From Cryptomeria japonica (Eukaryota > Streptophyta > Pinopsida > Cupressales > Cupressaceae), in contig NC_081407.1 of assembly GCF_030272615.1 (NCBI RefSeq), forward strand, positions 438,121,230 to 438,185,229: a stretch of DNA of 64,000 nucleotides. The letters are read 5' to 3'. Within the stretch, counting starts at the first letter, position 1, and every line of letters begins with the position of its first letter. The translations under genes were made by a program, and so were the position numbers. Shown here piece after piece: positions 10,168 through 22,238 of this stretch. The notes beneath the pieces were generated by a model. It searched no databases and was not told where the DNA came from. It saw only the letters and a list, made by a program, of their open reading frames with translations.

Positions 10168-11819
10168 TGTTGGCATTATGTGAACCGACATGAGCCTTGT
10201 GTAAACTGGCATGAAGACATAATGATATTGTATGTTGTCATTGATGTCAATATGAGACATAGTGTGAACCAGCACATGAGATAAGTGAAGAAAGATGTAT
10301 CGACATATGTGTGAACTGGTATATGCCAAAGTGAAGCGACACATTTGTTCAAAGTGAACCGGCATGCAGTTATGGGAACTGGCACATGGAAGCACTGTAT
10401 GACTACTGGTTGGTAAGACAACTTCCACTTCGGGGTTTCCGGTTGGAGTATCTCAAGTCTATGTGACTCAATCGGTGATCTTTGTGTGATGAGTTAGCAG
10501 TATGATGGAGGACAGATTGTGTTTCCACGTAAGCTCTGTGCACGTGAAGGATCTTGCATAAAGAAGACTATTCCTATCTACCTCGGGAATGTGCGAAGTC
10601 TATCAAATGGTGATAACGCGTGATGGGTTATCAGCCGCCATGAAAACGGTGGATAATGGACGATGGAGAATGTCTTGAGATCGACTCAAGACTGGTGCAT
10701 TTAATGCAGTATGTTTCAACGGTTAGGATCGAACCATTTGAATTGCTCAACCTAACAGGTTTAGGGTTTAAGGTTTTTGCTACTGACCTGTGTGTTCCCT
10801 ATAAGATCGATGTTAGGTTTTTGTTTGATGTTGTTGGCAAAAGTTGTGAGTGTGTATCCAATGAAAGTGATACAAGTTTCTTGCCAGACCATAGGAGAGA
10901 AGAGATACCTGCAAAGTGTATGTGCAGAAGGAAAAGAGGAGCCTAAACGGATCTGTATTAGTATTAAGTGCTGTTAATAGATCATTGTAATACCTGTTGA
11001 TCTCTAATCACTTCAATAGTTGTAAAATCCCCTAACAGGGTAGCCTTAACTGGCTTGATTCAAAATCCCTTAAATCGGGTGGTCTTAACCGGCTTGCTGT
11101 AAATCCCTTAACCGGGTAACTTGAAGCTAATGAGTTTCGAGAAGGTAGAAAAGCTTAGGAGATCCTTTCAACTATTGAGTTCTTAAAATCCTCTAACAAG
11201 GTGACCCTATCGGGTTTAACCCTTAACCGGGTATCCCTTAACCGGGAGATCCCTAACAGGATCGGTTCCTACCAGAACCTATTGTAATATTCTTAACTGG
11301 ACAAGGCTCCTAACAAAGTGGACTTCTAAAGAGTTCAAAAAGCAGCTTGTGGGTATTCATCCCCACCATGTTTTTTCCCAGTTGGGTTTCCACGTGAAAA
11401 TTAGGTGTGTCATGTGAAATGCTTTTGTCTTGTGATGCTTTGTTCTATCTATTATGCACATGAAAGTTTCTATGTTTTATGCCTGTCTATAAAACATATT
11501 AAAATCACTGTTGTGAAGATTTGATGGTAAAGTCTACTAGTTCATGCATGTGAATATTATAATAATGTGGTATTGAGCTAAGAGAAAAGCTTAGTGAATG
11601 ACCGGTTCATGACTGATTGAGCTATACTGGATGCTACTGGTTGCACTCTGTTTTACCGGTATCTCTGTTTATCAGTCATTGTGAGTGTTTGCTGTCAAAC
11701 CGATTTTTGACTGTATTTGTGTCTGTACTGATTCACCCCCCCCTCTCAGTATCGGTTTGGTACTAGTGGTTCATCATTGAGTATCAGTTTGGTACTCACT
11801 AGTCATCATTGAGTTATCA
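10168..11819 (+). repeat. 5' LTR of copia element C1
   Basis: It starts TGTTGGCATTATG and ends GAGTTATCA, 1,652 bases, followed directly by the initiator-Met primer site. It pairs with the 3' LTR at 16224-17733. Features include a TATA box at 10799-10808, a stretch with repeated CCCTTAACCGGGT-like motifs (about 11020-11300), a GTGGGTATTCATCCCCAC hairpin and a small internal duplication (GTTTGGTACT) near its end. Confidence 0.92.
10799..10808 (+). promoter_or_regulatory. TATA box of C1 5' LTR
   Basis: CTATAAGATC occupies the position that reads CTATAAAGTG at 16854-16863 in the 3' LTR. A telo-box-like GTTTAGGGTTTA lies about 40 bases upstream in both LTRs. It is the likely start region for the C1 genomic RNA. 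Confidence 0.55.
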
Positions 11820-11821
11820 AT

Positions 11822-11833
11822 TGGTATCAGAGC
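11822..11833 (+). other. Primer binding site of C1 (initiator-Met tRNA)
   Basis: TGGTATCAGAGC begins two bases after the LTR end. It is the standard complement of the plant initiator-Met tRNA 3' end used by Ty1/copia elements. Confidence 0.92.
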
Positions 11834-11890
11834 ATCCTCCAGGTCCTCTATGTTGTAAGCTTAACTGCTTGAGGGAAAGATCCTATTGTA

Positions 11891-14800
11891 ATGATGAAAA
11901 GGGAAGGTCCAAAATTCAACAAAGATAACTTTAAAATATGGAAGGACATAATGAAGATATACATCAGAAGCATGGGTGCTCAACATTGGAGCTATGTTGA
12001 GAACGTTTATGTTATCCCTACCGGTACTCTCACCGATGACCAAAAGAGAGAGATTCAGGAGAATGGGCAAATCATGGAAGCCCTAATCAATAGCTTATCT
12101 GACATTGAGTTTATTGATATCTAGGATAAAGACAATCCCAAAGAAGTATGGGATACTCTTGAGAATATCTATGGCGGTGATGAGCATGTAAAACAAGCTA
12201 AGGAAGAAAGCCTTAGAGGGAAGTTTGAAGACATGCAGATGGTTGAAGGTGAGACTATTCAACAATATGGAATATGAATCAAAACCGTTGTTGGAGATAT
12301 CAAGAGTGCAGGTGGTAAAATGGAAGATTCCACTGTTGTCAGCAAAGTTTTGAGAGCCTTATTACCGGTCTATGCAATGAGGGTTGCTACTATTCAGGAG
12401 TTGAGATCTATAGACAAGACTAAGGTATCCCTAGACTCCATCATTGCAAAGTTGATAGCCTATGAGCTAAATAGTTTTGATGGCAGTATTCAAAAGACTG
12501 AATCAACTTTTAGAGCATCTGTTGCACCATCCATAAAAGGAAAAGAAGCAAGCACCAGCAGTGAACCAAGACAGAGCAAAGAAATGGATGATGAGGAGAT
12601 TCTGATGGAATTTGAAGCTCTTCTTACCAAGAGACTTCCTAAGGGAACCGGAAAATACAAAGGTAAGCTTCCTTTGAAATGCTTTTCTTGTTACCAGATA
12701 GGACACATTGCTATAAACTATCCTAATGGTGACAACAAGGACAAACCAGAAAGGTTCAAGAAGTTCAAAGGAGGAAACTGGAGAAACTGTTTTGTAGAAG
12801 TTGATGAAGGTGTCACTGATGAGGAATCAGAAGATGAAGAAAATGAAGATATTATTTTTGTTGCAGTCAAGGAAGATGTGTCAGACAAAAAGGCTCTTGT
12901 CTCCCACTTTGATAATTCAAATGAGTAGATTATTGAAAGTGGTTGTTCTCACCATATGACTGGTGACCGGAGCAAGTTTATATCTCTAGAAGAGTATGAT
13001 GGTGGTGTGGTTTGCTTTGGTAATGATGCAACATGTATGGTCAAAGGCAGAGGGTCCATCTCTCTAAATGGAAAGAGGAGTGCTGACAATGTGTATTGGG
13101 TGGAAGGTCTCAGACACAATCTATTGAGTGTTGCCCAGCTGAATGACAGTGGACTCACTCTGGAATTCAAAAATAGAGTGTGCAAAATCAAAGGAAAGAA
13201 TGGTGAATTGATGGCCACCGGTATGCAGACCAAAGGTAACTTATTTCAGCTGGATGCAAATATAAGTACATGTCTTATGGCTAAGTTTGATGATAGATGG
13301 ATATGGCATAGGAGACTCTACCATGTAAACTTTGATAACATAGTAAAGGCCAGTAAGATCAAGGCAGTTAGAGGACTGCCGATGCTGAGCAAACCAGAAA
13401 ATCCTTTGGGCAGAGAATGTCAACTAGGGAAAATGTCTTCCTCAACCTTCAAAGGTAAATATTTTAGTGCTGATAATTTACTTGATCTTGTGCATACTAA
13501 TTTGTGTGGTCCTATGAAAACTAGGAGTGTGCAGGGAGATAGGTATTTTATGATTCTAACAGATGATTGCTCAAGAATGATGTGGGTCACATTCTTGAAG
13601 GACAAAGCTAAAGCTTTTGGAAAGTTCAAAGCTTTTAGAGCACTGGTAGAAAAGGAAAGTGTTAGAAGAATCAAATGCCTTAGAACTGATCAAGGAGGGG
13701 AATTCACTTCCGGATAATTTAACAAATATTGTGAAGAGAATGGCATCAAGAGGCAACTGTCTGCCCCCCGGACTCCACAAAAAAATGGCCTAGCAAAGAG
13801 AAACAACCGGACTGTGGTTGAAGCGACTAGAACTATGTTGATTCAAGGAAAGGTCGCTTACACCTTTTGAAGAGAAGCATTGAGAACTACAGTCTACACA
13901 ATGAACTAAGTACTCATCAAAAAGGGAAAGGATAAGACTCCTTATGAGTACTGGACTGGTAAGACACCAGTGGTAAGCTACTTTAGAGTGTTTGGTAGTA
14001 AATGTTACATCAAGAGGAGTGAACATCAGAGGAAGTTTGATGCTAAATGTGATGAGGGAATATTCCTAGGATATTCCATCAAAAGTAAAGCTCTCAAATG
14101 CTTCAACAATAGGACTCAGAGAATTGTTGAAAGCATCAATGTTAGGGTTGATGAAAACTCTGGGAAACCTGAAGAAACCGGCAGTGAGCAAGTAGGAGAT
14201 GAACTAGTAGTAACCTTTTGGGAACCAGTTGCTAATCAACCTAGTACCAGTAATTGTGCTCCTACACCGGTGGATGCTGATGCTGATGAAGATGAGGATG
14301 AAGAAGAAAAGCAAGAGGAATCTTTTAAGAACATACCTAGGTATATCAAAATCAATCATGATCCAAAGTAAATCATAGGAGGCAAGGATGCAGGAATCCT
14401 TACAAGAAGAAAGGTTAGAGAAAACTCATGTATGATCTCTGAATTTGAGCCTAAATTATTCAAAGAGGCACATGAAGATGAAGATTGGATCAAGGCAATG
14501 GAAGAAGAACTTGATAAGATAGAAAAGAATGGTACATGGTCCTTGGTACGCAGATCAGAGCATAAAAATGTCATTGGTACCAAATGGGTTTTCAGAAATA
14601 AGCCGAATGAAGATGGGACAGTGATAAAAAACAAAGCCAGATTGGTGTGTAAAAAGTATGCTCAAGAAGAAGCAGAAGGTTATGGAGAAACCTTTGCTCC
14701 AGTAGCTAGATTGGAAGGAGTTCGTATGCTTCTTGCATATGCAACTTTTAAAGGATTCAAGGTATACCAAATGGAAGTAAAATCTGCATTCCTAAATGGA

Positions 14801-15981
14801 ATACTTGAAGAGGAGGTGTATATAGAGCAACCAGATGGGTTTGCCCTATTAGAAGATAATGACATGGTGTGTAGGCTTCATAAAGCCTTGTATGGACTAA
14901 AGCAGGCACCTAGAACATGGTATGAACGCTTGCACTCCCATCTTGTGAAGATTGGATTTGAAAGAACAAGTGAAGATAGAAATATCTATTTGAAATCAGA
15001 AGGAGATCAGATTTTGATCTGTGAAGTATTTGTTGATGACATCATCTTTGGAGGAGATGACAAGATGAGTCATGATTTTGCAGATGAGATGAAGAAGGAA
15101 TTTGAGATGTCACTCATAGGGGAGATTAAGTTCTTCATTGGACTGCAGATTTAACAAATGAAAGATGAAATCTGTATTACTTAGTCCAAGTATGTCAAAG
15201 AGGTGTTGAAGACCTTTGGCATGAAGACAGTAAACCGGTTGGTATACCAATGGTGACCGGTTGTAAACTATCAAAAGAAGATGACTCAGCACTGGTAAAT
15301 GAGAAGGAATACTAATCAATGATTGGTAAGTTGCATTATGTAGTGCATAGCAGACTGGACATTGCACATGTAGTGGGTATTACCGCTCGATTTTAGCAAA
15401 GTTGAAGAGAATCCCACTTGGTAGTAGTCAAGCGGATTCTTAGATATTTGAAGGGAACTATTGACTATGGGTTATGGTATCCATACAATAATGAGTTCAA
15501 CCTGAAAGTATTCACAGATTCTGATTGGGCTGGTAATTTAGATGACCGGAAGAGCACAACTGGTGGTGCATTCTTTCTCATTGGTAGACTAGTCTCATGG
15601 ATGAGCAAAAAGTAGATCTGTATCTCTCAGTCTATAGCAGAAGCAGAGTATGTTGTAGCTTTTATGAACTGTACCCAAACTATTTGGATGAAGCATGTAT
15701 TGAATGGCTTCAAAGTTCTTGTATCTGAACTGGTAAGTATATTCTGTGACAATACAAATGCAATTAACATATCCAAGAATCTGGTCTTACATACTATAAC
15801 CAAGCACTTTGAACTCAAGTATCATTTCTTAAGGGAAAAGGTTTAGAACAAAGAGGTTGTATTGGAACATGTTTCCAGTAAGGAGTAGTTAGCAGATATA
15901 TTCACCAAGCCTCTACCAAAGGCTTCATTTACCGATTTTAGAGGTGAATTAGGGGTGCTTCCCCTTCAAGAAGTGAACTAA
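11891..15981 (+). pseudogene. copia gag-pol polyprotein, degenerate
   Basis: The first part is a UBN2-type gag starting MMKREGPKFN and ending with a zinc knuckle near 12678 whose last cysteine is a tyrosine (CFSC...NYP). The protease motif is IIESGCSHHMTG, with glutamate where aspartate is normal. Integrase has its zinc region damaged (GREC for CxxC) and its catalytic triad changed: HTNLCGP for HTDLCGP, TDQGGEF intact, NGLAKRN for NGVAERN. Reverse transcriptase keeps KQAPRTWY and FVDD. RNase H keeps DSDWAG, SIAEAEY, CDNTNAI and ADIFTKPLP. The frame is constant from 11891 to about 15210, then shifts by one base. More than ten stops are present, nearly all explained by C-to-T or G-to-A change. 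The element cannot be autonomous. Confidence 0.93.
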
Positions 15982-16210
15982 AATTATGTACTCCACATCA
16001 GTCAGGTATTGCAGTGTCCAATCTTTCTCATGATTGATGTGTTGAAGGATGCTACTCCTCAGGGGGAGAAACATAGTGGAATAGGGAGGGTTGTGCCTCT
16101 ACTTTGACATTGTTGTCAAAGGGGGAGAAGATGTGAAGCGAGGAAGATATCTGGAGCAATAAGGAGAAGATGTGATTCTAAGTGATATCTCTGTATATTG
16201 TCATCAATGC

Positions 16211-16223
16211 CAAAGGGGGAGAT
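16211..16223 (+). other. Polypurine tract of C1
   Basis: CAAAGGGGGAGAT directly precedes the TGTTGGCA start of the 3' LTR. Two further AGGGGGAG runs lie 95 and 150 bases upstream, so the tract is present in triplicate. Confidence 0.9.
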
Positions 16224-17733
16224 TGTTGGCATATGTGCAAGAGTATGATGACATGATGATATTGTATGTTCTCATTGATGTCAATATGCTAAGAAGTGAA
16301 CCAGTATATTGAAGTTAAGAAACTGGCAAAGAGAATTGGTATGGTGGTGTAAACTAGTATATGTGCAATAAGTGAAGCGGTATGCTTGTCCAAGTGAACC
16401 GATATGATGTTGTGAATCGGAACTGGTATGTCAGAATGAGAACTGGTACATGAAATGTGGTAGGACTACCGGTTAGTAGTCTTAGCTTCAGGGTTTCTGG
16501 TTGAAGTGTTCCAAGCCTGTGTGATTCAACCGATGACATTGTGTGATGAGTTAGCATTGTAATAGAGATCAGATCATTTTGCAACATTAGCCTCGTGCAC
16601 GTGAAGGATATTGCATGAAGGAGATTGATCCTATCTACCTCAAGAATGTGCAAAGTCTTTGCAAATGGTGGAGAACGCGTGATGGGTTATCGCCTCCATG
16701 AAGCGGTGAAGAATGAACGATGGAGAATGTCTTGAGATTTATTCAAGACCATTGTATTCAAATGCAAAGTGCTCAATGGTCAAGATTAAACTGATCAATT
16801 GCTCAACTTAAGTGTTTAGGGTTTAGGGTTTATGCTACCAACCTATCCGTGTTCTATAAAGTGGATGTTGTGTTTCATGTTGAGGTTGTTGGCAAATGTT
16901 GTATGTGTATCTAAGTGTAGAGATATGCGATTCTTGCCAGACTAGATAAGAGGATTGATACCTACATGGTGTGTGTGCAGAAGGAAGGAACTAAAGTGGA
17001 TCTGCATTGGCATTGAGTGCTATTACCAGATCATTGTAATACCTGTTGATCTTTAACTACTTCAATAGTTGGAAAATCCCTTAACCAGGTAGCTTTAACT
17101 ATCTTGCTATAAATCCTTTAACAGGGCAACTCAAAGCCATTGAGTTCATTAAATCCTTTAACAAGGTAACCTCTAACAGGGTTTAACCCTTAACCGGGTA
17201 TTCTAGCCATCCCTTAACCGGGTGATCCCTAACAAGATCGGTTCCTAACAGAACCTATTGTAACATTCTTTAACCAGACTAGGCTTCTAATAGAGCAGAC
17301 TTCTAAAGAGTTCAAAATAGCTTGTGGGTATTCATCCCCACCACGGTTTTTCCTAGTTGGGTTTCCATGTGAAAAATATGTGTGTCATATGTGATGTCTT
17401 TTTCATGTGATGCTTTGTTGTTTTCTATCAAGCGGTGAATCATGTGTATCTAGCAAGTTATTATATTCTGATGATATAATATCTGTTTATGCATAAGGAC
17501 AAAGTGGAAACGAGGGAGTAGGTTGTGTGGAAAGCTAAGAAGAATGACCGATTCATGTCTTTCACACTTGCACTGTGTTTAACCGGTAGTAGTTTAGTTT
17601 GGACCGGTGTTAGGGATTTCTAGTAGTTTACAGTCTGCAATCAAACCGGTTCAGGAAAAGTTTTTTTGCCTGTACTGAGTCACCCCCCCTCTCAGTACCG
17701 GTTTGGTACTCACTATTCATCATTGAGGCATCA
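16224..17733 (+). repeat. 3' LTR of copia element C1
   Basis: It starts TGTTGGCATATG and ends GAGGCATCA, 1,510 bases. It is the partner of 10168-11819 with visible substitutions and small deletions, including absence of the short duplication near the LTR end. A TATA box (CTATAAAGTG) lies at 16854-16863, preceded by two TTTAGGG units at about 16815-16829. Confidence 0.92.
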
Positions 17734-18246
17734 GAGAGTGGGATGCATTACATTTGTACATCACAAACAATCTTGATTGGATGCCGGTATGGATTGAACG
17801 ATGTCAACAATTTGGTCGCACATTAACATGGGAATTTGTGGCTTCTTTGGTTAAAGAAGCTCATCTTAATGGAGATTCCAATGTTACACCAAGGGAAATT
17901 GATTTAGCATATGGTTTAAGAGATAAACAGATACGTATAAATATTTTAATCACCCATATTGTTTAATTATTTTTAATTATATTATTGATGATATATGTTG
18001 AGTTTTTCTTCTTTGCATACATTTGGTCAAGAATAAATATGTTTATCATCTGACGATACAATAATTTTTACATGTTTGATATACTACTGGTGAAACACCA
18101 CAAGGCTATGTGGTGCAATGGTCATAAATTTTGAATAAAAAAGCTGGATGACATGAAGAAAACTTGCGATTCTGGGAAAACTGCAGTCTTTCAAGTGACT
18201 AATGTTTCATTAAGAAGCAACATACATCCATAAGTCTTAGAAAATT
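17734..18246 (+). other. Flank with an unassigned coding-like stretch
   Basis: Right of C1 a frame begins at once (17735-17966) and reads REWDALHLYITNNLDWM and then CQQFGRTLTWEF with NVTPREIDLAYG. It has no start codon of its own and stops at 17966. It looks coding in composition but I do not recognise it. It may be a piece of the same CACTA-type element as the DUF4216 remnant that follows, or a host exon cut by the C1 insertion. The rest (17967-18246) holds nothing recognisable. Confidence 0.4.
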
Positions 18247-18815
18247 GATACTATGGGATTTTGAATGATATACTTGAGTGCGACTTTAAGTCCTTTAAAT
18301 TAGTTCTATTCATCATCCAATGGTACACGATATGATTGAATGAAAATGATCCTGAGAGAACTATTATTGAACATGATAATGGATTTACCATGGTTAATAC
18401 AAGGTCATTCGAACGAGCTGGAAATGAGCCCTATGTTCTTCCAAGCCAATGTGAGCAGGTATTTTACTTAGAGGTTCCAGGTAAACCGGGTTGGTCATTT
18501 GTTGTTAGAAATGATCCAAGAGGAAGGCTAGTAAAGTATAATATGGTGGAAGAAGAAGATACCGAAGAACTAGAAGATGATCTAGATGATGATCAGGATC
18601 AACACTTAGTTGATGACATGCCCAAGGAAGATTTCAAAGAATAGGAACTAGATCATGATGATGTAGGAGTCAATTTTTATGAAGATGATATCCATGTGGG
18701 TGATGACATTATTGAAACTGATATCAATGATGATGATGATAATATGACCAATCCTTACAATGTCGAATCTGGATCAAAAGACATAGACAAAGAGTTGGAT
18801 GAAGAAGATCAATGA
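18247..18815 (+). pseudogene. DUF4216 remnant of a CACTA (En/Spm-type) transposon gene
   Basis: The frame reads YYGILNDILECDFKSFKLVL, then after a stop NENDPERT, then NTRSFERAGNEPYVLPSQ, QVFYLEVPGKPGW and VVRNDPRGR. This matches the DUF4216 pattern found downstream of the transposase domain in plant CACTA transposons. A long acidic tail (EEEDTEELEDDLDDD and similar) runs through an in-frame TAG at 18642 to TGA at 18813. The last ~50 bases and 100 bases beyond are repeated at 57658-57830. No transposase core and no CACTA ends were seen, so this is a fragment. Confidence 0.7.
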
Positions 18816-19385
18816 AATTGAAATGTATGAGTTATGCGATTATATTCTATTTGATATTGATTTATTGATAAAATTATATTTGACTTATATGGTTACATAA
18901 TTAATTCATGATGTTTTTAATTTTTATGCCATATGTATCTTGATAATCCAACCATGTAACAACATATATAACTTATTCACATAGAGATTTAAAGCAACAA
19001 TTATAAATTGTAGATAATAACAACAGAGAAATGATTTTAAAATGAAAACATCCACAACACCATTTGCAAATAAGGAAACTGATTTATGTGTATTACTTCT
19101 AAAAATAAGAGTCTTGTTCTTGGAACATGAGAATTGCTTGAAACTTGAACTTGTAAAAACTTGTAAAATCTTAAAAACATATATCAACTTGTTTTTTTGA
19201 AATTATTACATCAAGTACTTATAACACATCACAAGGTTACACCCTTTGAAAAAGTCTTTTGGAAACAAATTAAAACATTAATCTTTAAACGAAAGTAGTT
19301 ATCATCTAGTAAGGCTCAAATGCACTTTGGTTAAGTGTGCCAAGTATTTCTCGCTGAAATGAGTATCACAGTCATGAACAACATC
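18816..19385. other. AT-rich non-coding DNA
   Basis: No gene is visible. The first 100 bases are the 3' flank shared with 57725-57830. The rest is AT-rich with short A and T runs and leads into the 3' end of the minus-strand ORF. Confidence 0.5.
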
Positions 19386-22238
19386 TCATGCCTCCACCTC
19401 CATCAGCACCATGCCCTCCATGTAGTTTGCCACCTTGTCAATGTCCTTAGCTTTGACAACTTTCATTGCATCCTTGAACACTTGTTGGCATTCCCCAATC
19501 CATTCCACTTTCTCCTTCTGAACTCTATCTTCATCAAGCAAAGGAGGGATTTCATTTGTTCCATCACCAAGGAAATCAACACCCTCAGATCTCAAAGCTT
19601 TCAGATTTTTTTGTTGTTGAATTTTTATCAGCTGTTCACAATGTTGCATAGCCTTAGGGTCTGCTTCATCTTTGCCCTGAATCTCTTTAAGTCAATCATG
19701 CAGTCACTCATCCAATCTCTCATGCTCCTTGATGAAAATATCATTCTTAAAGTACATATTCCAATATTTATCCATCCATACCATTAAATTTGTGAACCTC
19801 TTTTGTATGAGTACATATAGAGTTTCATTTTTGACATTTGTCAATTGGGCTTGGAGATGAAGTTTCTCTTCTTTCAATTTGCCATCTTTGGTTTGAGGCT
19901 GCAAGATTTCACCTTGTGTCAATAGTTTTTGTGGCTCTTTTTGTTTCAACATTTCTTTCAAATTATCAATATCTTTATTTAGTCTAATGTTATCAAGTTT
20001 TGTAGACTCATTTTCTCTTAGCAGCAAATGAATCTGTGCCTTATTCAATTTGGAAATATTCACTCACAGATTAGCTATAACTACAGGATCTGTTTCTCCA
20101 ACCTTCAAAGTCATTATGTTCCCAAAGGCCTTCTATGTATCAATCACTATGGGTCTTTTGTGTGGAGGATATAAAGACCAAATTAACATAGAGTGCTCAT
20201 CTGGGTTGTACACATTCCCCATGTACACTTGGGTCACACCTTCTAGAGACAACTTATGTTTTGCATCAATACCATGGAGAAAACTATCAAATATCAGAGC
20301 TGAATTTAGATATCTTCTAGGAAAGATTAAGACGCCTGCATCTTCAAGTAATTTCCTCCCTCTCTCAGGCATCATTTGATTCATTTCTTGTTCTACTTCA
20401 CTTCTCAAAGCAATCAATAATTGGTTTTTATTAGAGGCATTCACCTCTCCAACACTCTCCCTAACTGATTTACCTTTTATTTTATACAAGAAAGACTTAA
20501 ATTCATAAGACTTTACAAAACTGTCATAAGAAACAAAATCCTTACAAGCCAATTGCCTTGGATCCTCTTCTATGGGCACTTCTTCATCTGGATCCCTAAC
20601 CGAGGACACTTGCTCTTCAATCAACATCTTGGAGAACTACTCAAATGAAATCTCATCTCCTTTTAATGATCCCTCATCACTAGAAGATGATACATCAATT
20701 GTCTACATCTTTCTCGCCCTTGGCTCCATTTCTCTGTTATGGTTATCAATGGCCAATTCGGCCTCCTCCTTATCCATATTTGTTATCAAGTTATCCCTTA
20801 TATATGGGATGTGCACATATTCACCTCAAAGCCTCTCCTTGGTGCTCCCAACTTTAAGTTGAAATGGGATAGTTTATGCCATGTGAGCTCTTGACCTTCT
20901 TTCCTAGTAATAGTGAATTCTCAAACACATAAAGTTCTACGCATAAATGCTTGCTTGTCATGTGAACTCAAATGCATGTGATTTGAAACTCCCATCTGCC
21001 TAATGATTTCCAAATAGGCAACTCTGTCAGGCATAGTCTTGGGCAGTAGAAGTGGAGATTCCTCAAAACCATAGACTCTAATCATTGTTACATTAGAAAA
21101 ATAGTACCAGTCACTCCAATTATGTTGAACTGTCTCAGGCCCCCCAAAGTCTGCTGGCCTCAAAAATTTCTTAACTTCTTCTGAAAGTGCAAAATTGCAC
21201 GGGTGATAATAGAACCTGTATAAATTTTTTACAAAGAACTCTTCAGAATGAATATAACTAGATCCACAAATATGTAATCCCATATCAAAGTCCATAATTG
21301 GACTGGCAAAGGTTGATTGTCATCATCAAATTGCTTTATTCTCATCTCCTCAGGCCACAGACCAAGCTCTTGACCATAGAATAACACCATATGCATTAGC
21401 AAAGAATAATGGGGGAAGTAGATTTTGGAAGAATCCTTCTTGATGGCAGTGAGCCCTATATCAAGCTGTCTTGCTACAAATGTAGCATATTCAAATTCTC
21501 TACCATTCAGGCTCTGAACATTTGCTGCAATGACCATGGATTCAATCTTCATGAAATTTGGGGTGTCCAACCCCAGGACTTGGCCAACTAAGTAATAGTT
21601 ATACTTCAAATAATTTTTGAACAAAATCACATGAGAGGCAAGTCCTTCCTCTGCCTCCAATGGTGCATTAGGACTGAGCATATGAAGAGGCAACCTCCAT
21701 CCTGTATAGGTGGTGTCTAACCTTTTATATTCCTTCAACAAATCCTCAAGAATAATGAGATGTTCGTAAATCCCAGCCAAATCAAAAACTTCAGAAATTG
21801 CATCTCTTGACACATTAAAATAGGGCTTCCCATCTCCACTGCAAATTGCCCTCTTCTTGGGCTCATAGTTTTGTGCCAACAATATCAGTATATCACATTA
21901 ACATAAACATTGGGAACAACTAGTTTTCCCAAGCTTAATCTCCATGGGTGGCAAATCAGCTTAGGACTGCCATGCCTATGGTAATGGAACAAAAACAACT
22001 CATAACCCCTGATTGTTGTATACACATCTCCCACATTGTTATAATTGTCTTCTAGTTTCCATTGTACAAACCTCTTAGGTTTAGGGGTAGAACCAGGCAA
22101 TTGGTCTAACAAGTCTTGGCTCAGTTTTCTCTCCTCTACCCAAGTTTCTATGTTTGCCTCATCATTTTTATGCTTCTTCCCTTTACCCTTACTTGTTTCC
22201 CCTCTTCGCCTCTTCTCGAAACTACTAGAACTTTCCAT
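19386..22238 (-). pseudogene. Broken minus-strand ORF of unknown function, cargo-like architecture
   Basis: A coding series runs from ATG at 22238 to a stop at 19386 but changes frame near 21890, 21296 and about 20900 and contains stops. The N-terminus is basic and low-complexity (MESSSSFEKRRRGETSKGKG). A globular part follows, with GKPYFNVSRDAISEVFDLAG and FPHYSLLMHMVLFYGQ, then WSDWYYFSNV. The C-terminal third is charged and predicted coiled coil (LNKDIDNLKEMLKQKEPQ, QNLKAL-type heptads). I do not recognise the family. The layout of globular N-part with an F-x-(V/I)-(S/T) strand followed by E-x-I and a coiled-coil tail resembles the extra ORFs of N1 and the LINE. No LTRs or target duplications were found around it. 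Confidence 0.6.

Larger units (their letters stand above)
10168..17733 (+). mobile_element. Ty1/copia retrotransposon C1, full-length but dead
   Basis: The order is 5' LTR (10168-11819), primer site, gag-pol, polypurine tract and 3' LTR (16224-17733). Domain order gag, protease, integrase, reverse transcriptase, RNase H is diagnostic for Ty1/copia. The primer site matches initiator-Met tRNA. Three purine runs precede the 3' LTR (16061-16070, 16116-16130, 16211-16223), reminiscent of the multiplied tracts described in Sireviruses. No target duplication is evident: GTTTG lies on the left and GAGAG on the right. Loss by recombination with the neighbouring truncated LTR is possible. Confidence 0.94.

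Noticed and set aside
12949-13780. Several minus-strand frames in C1
   Set aside because: They overlap the copia gag-pol frame, which carries all the recognised domains.
10163-17738. GTTTG as target duplication of C1
   Set aside because: The right flank reads GAGAG; no match at the expected position.
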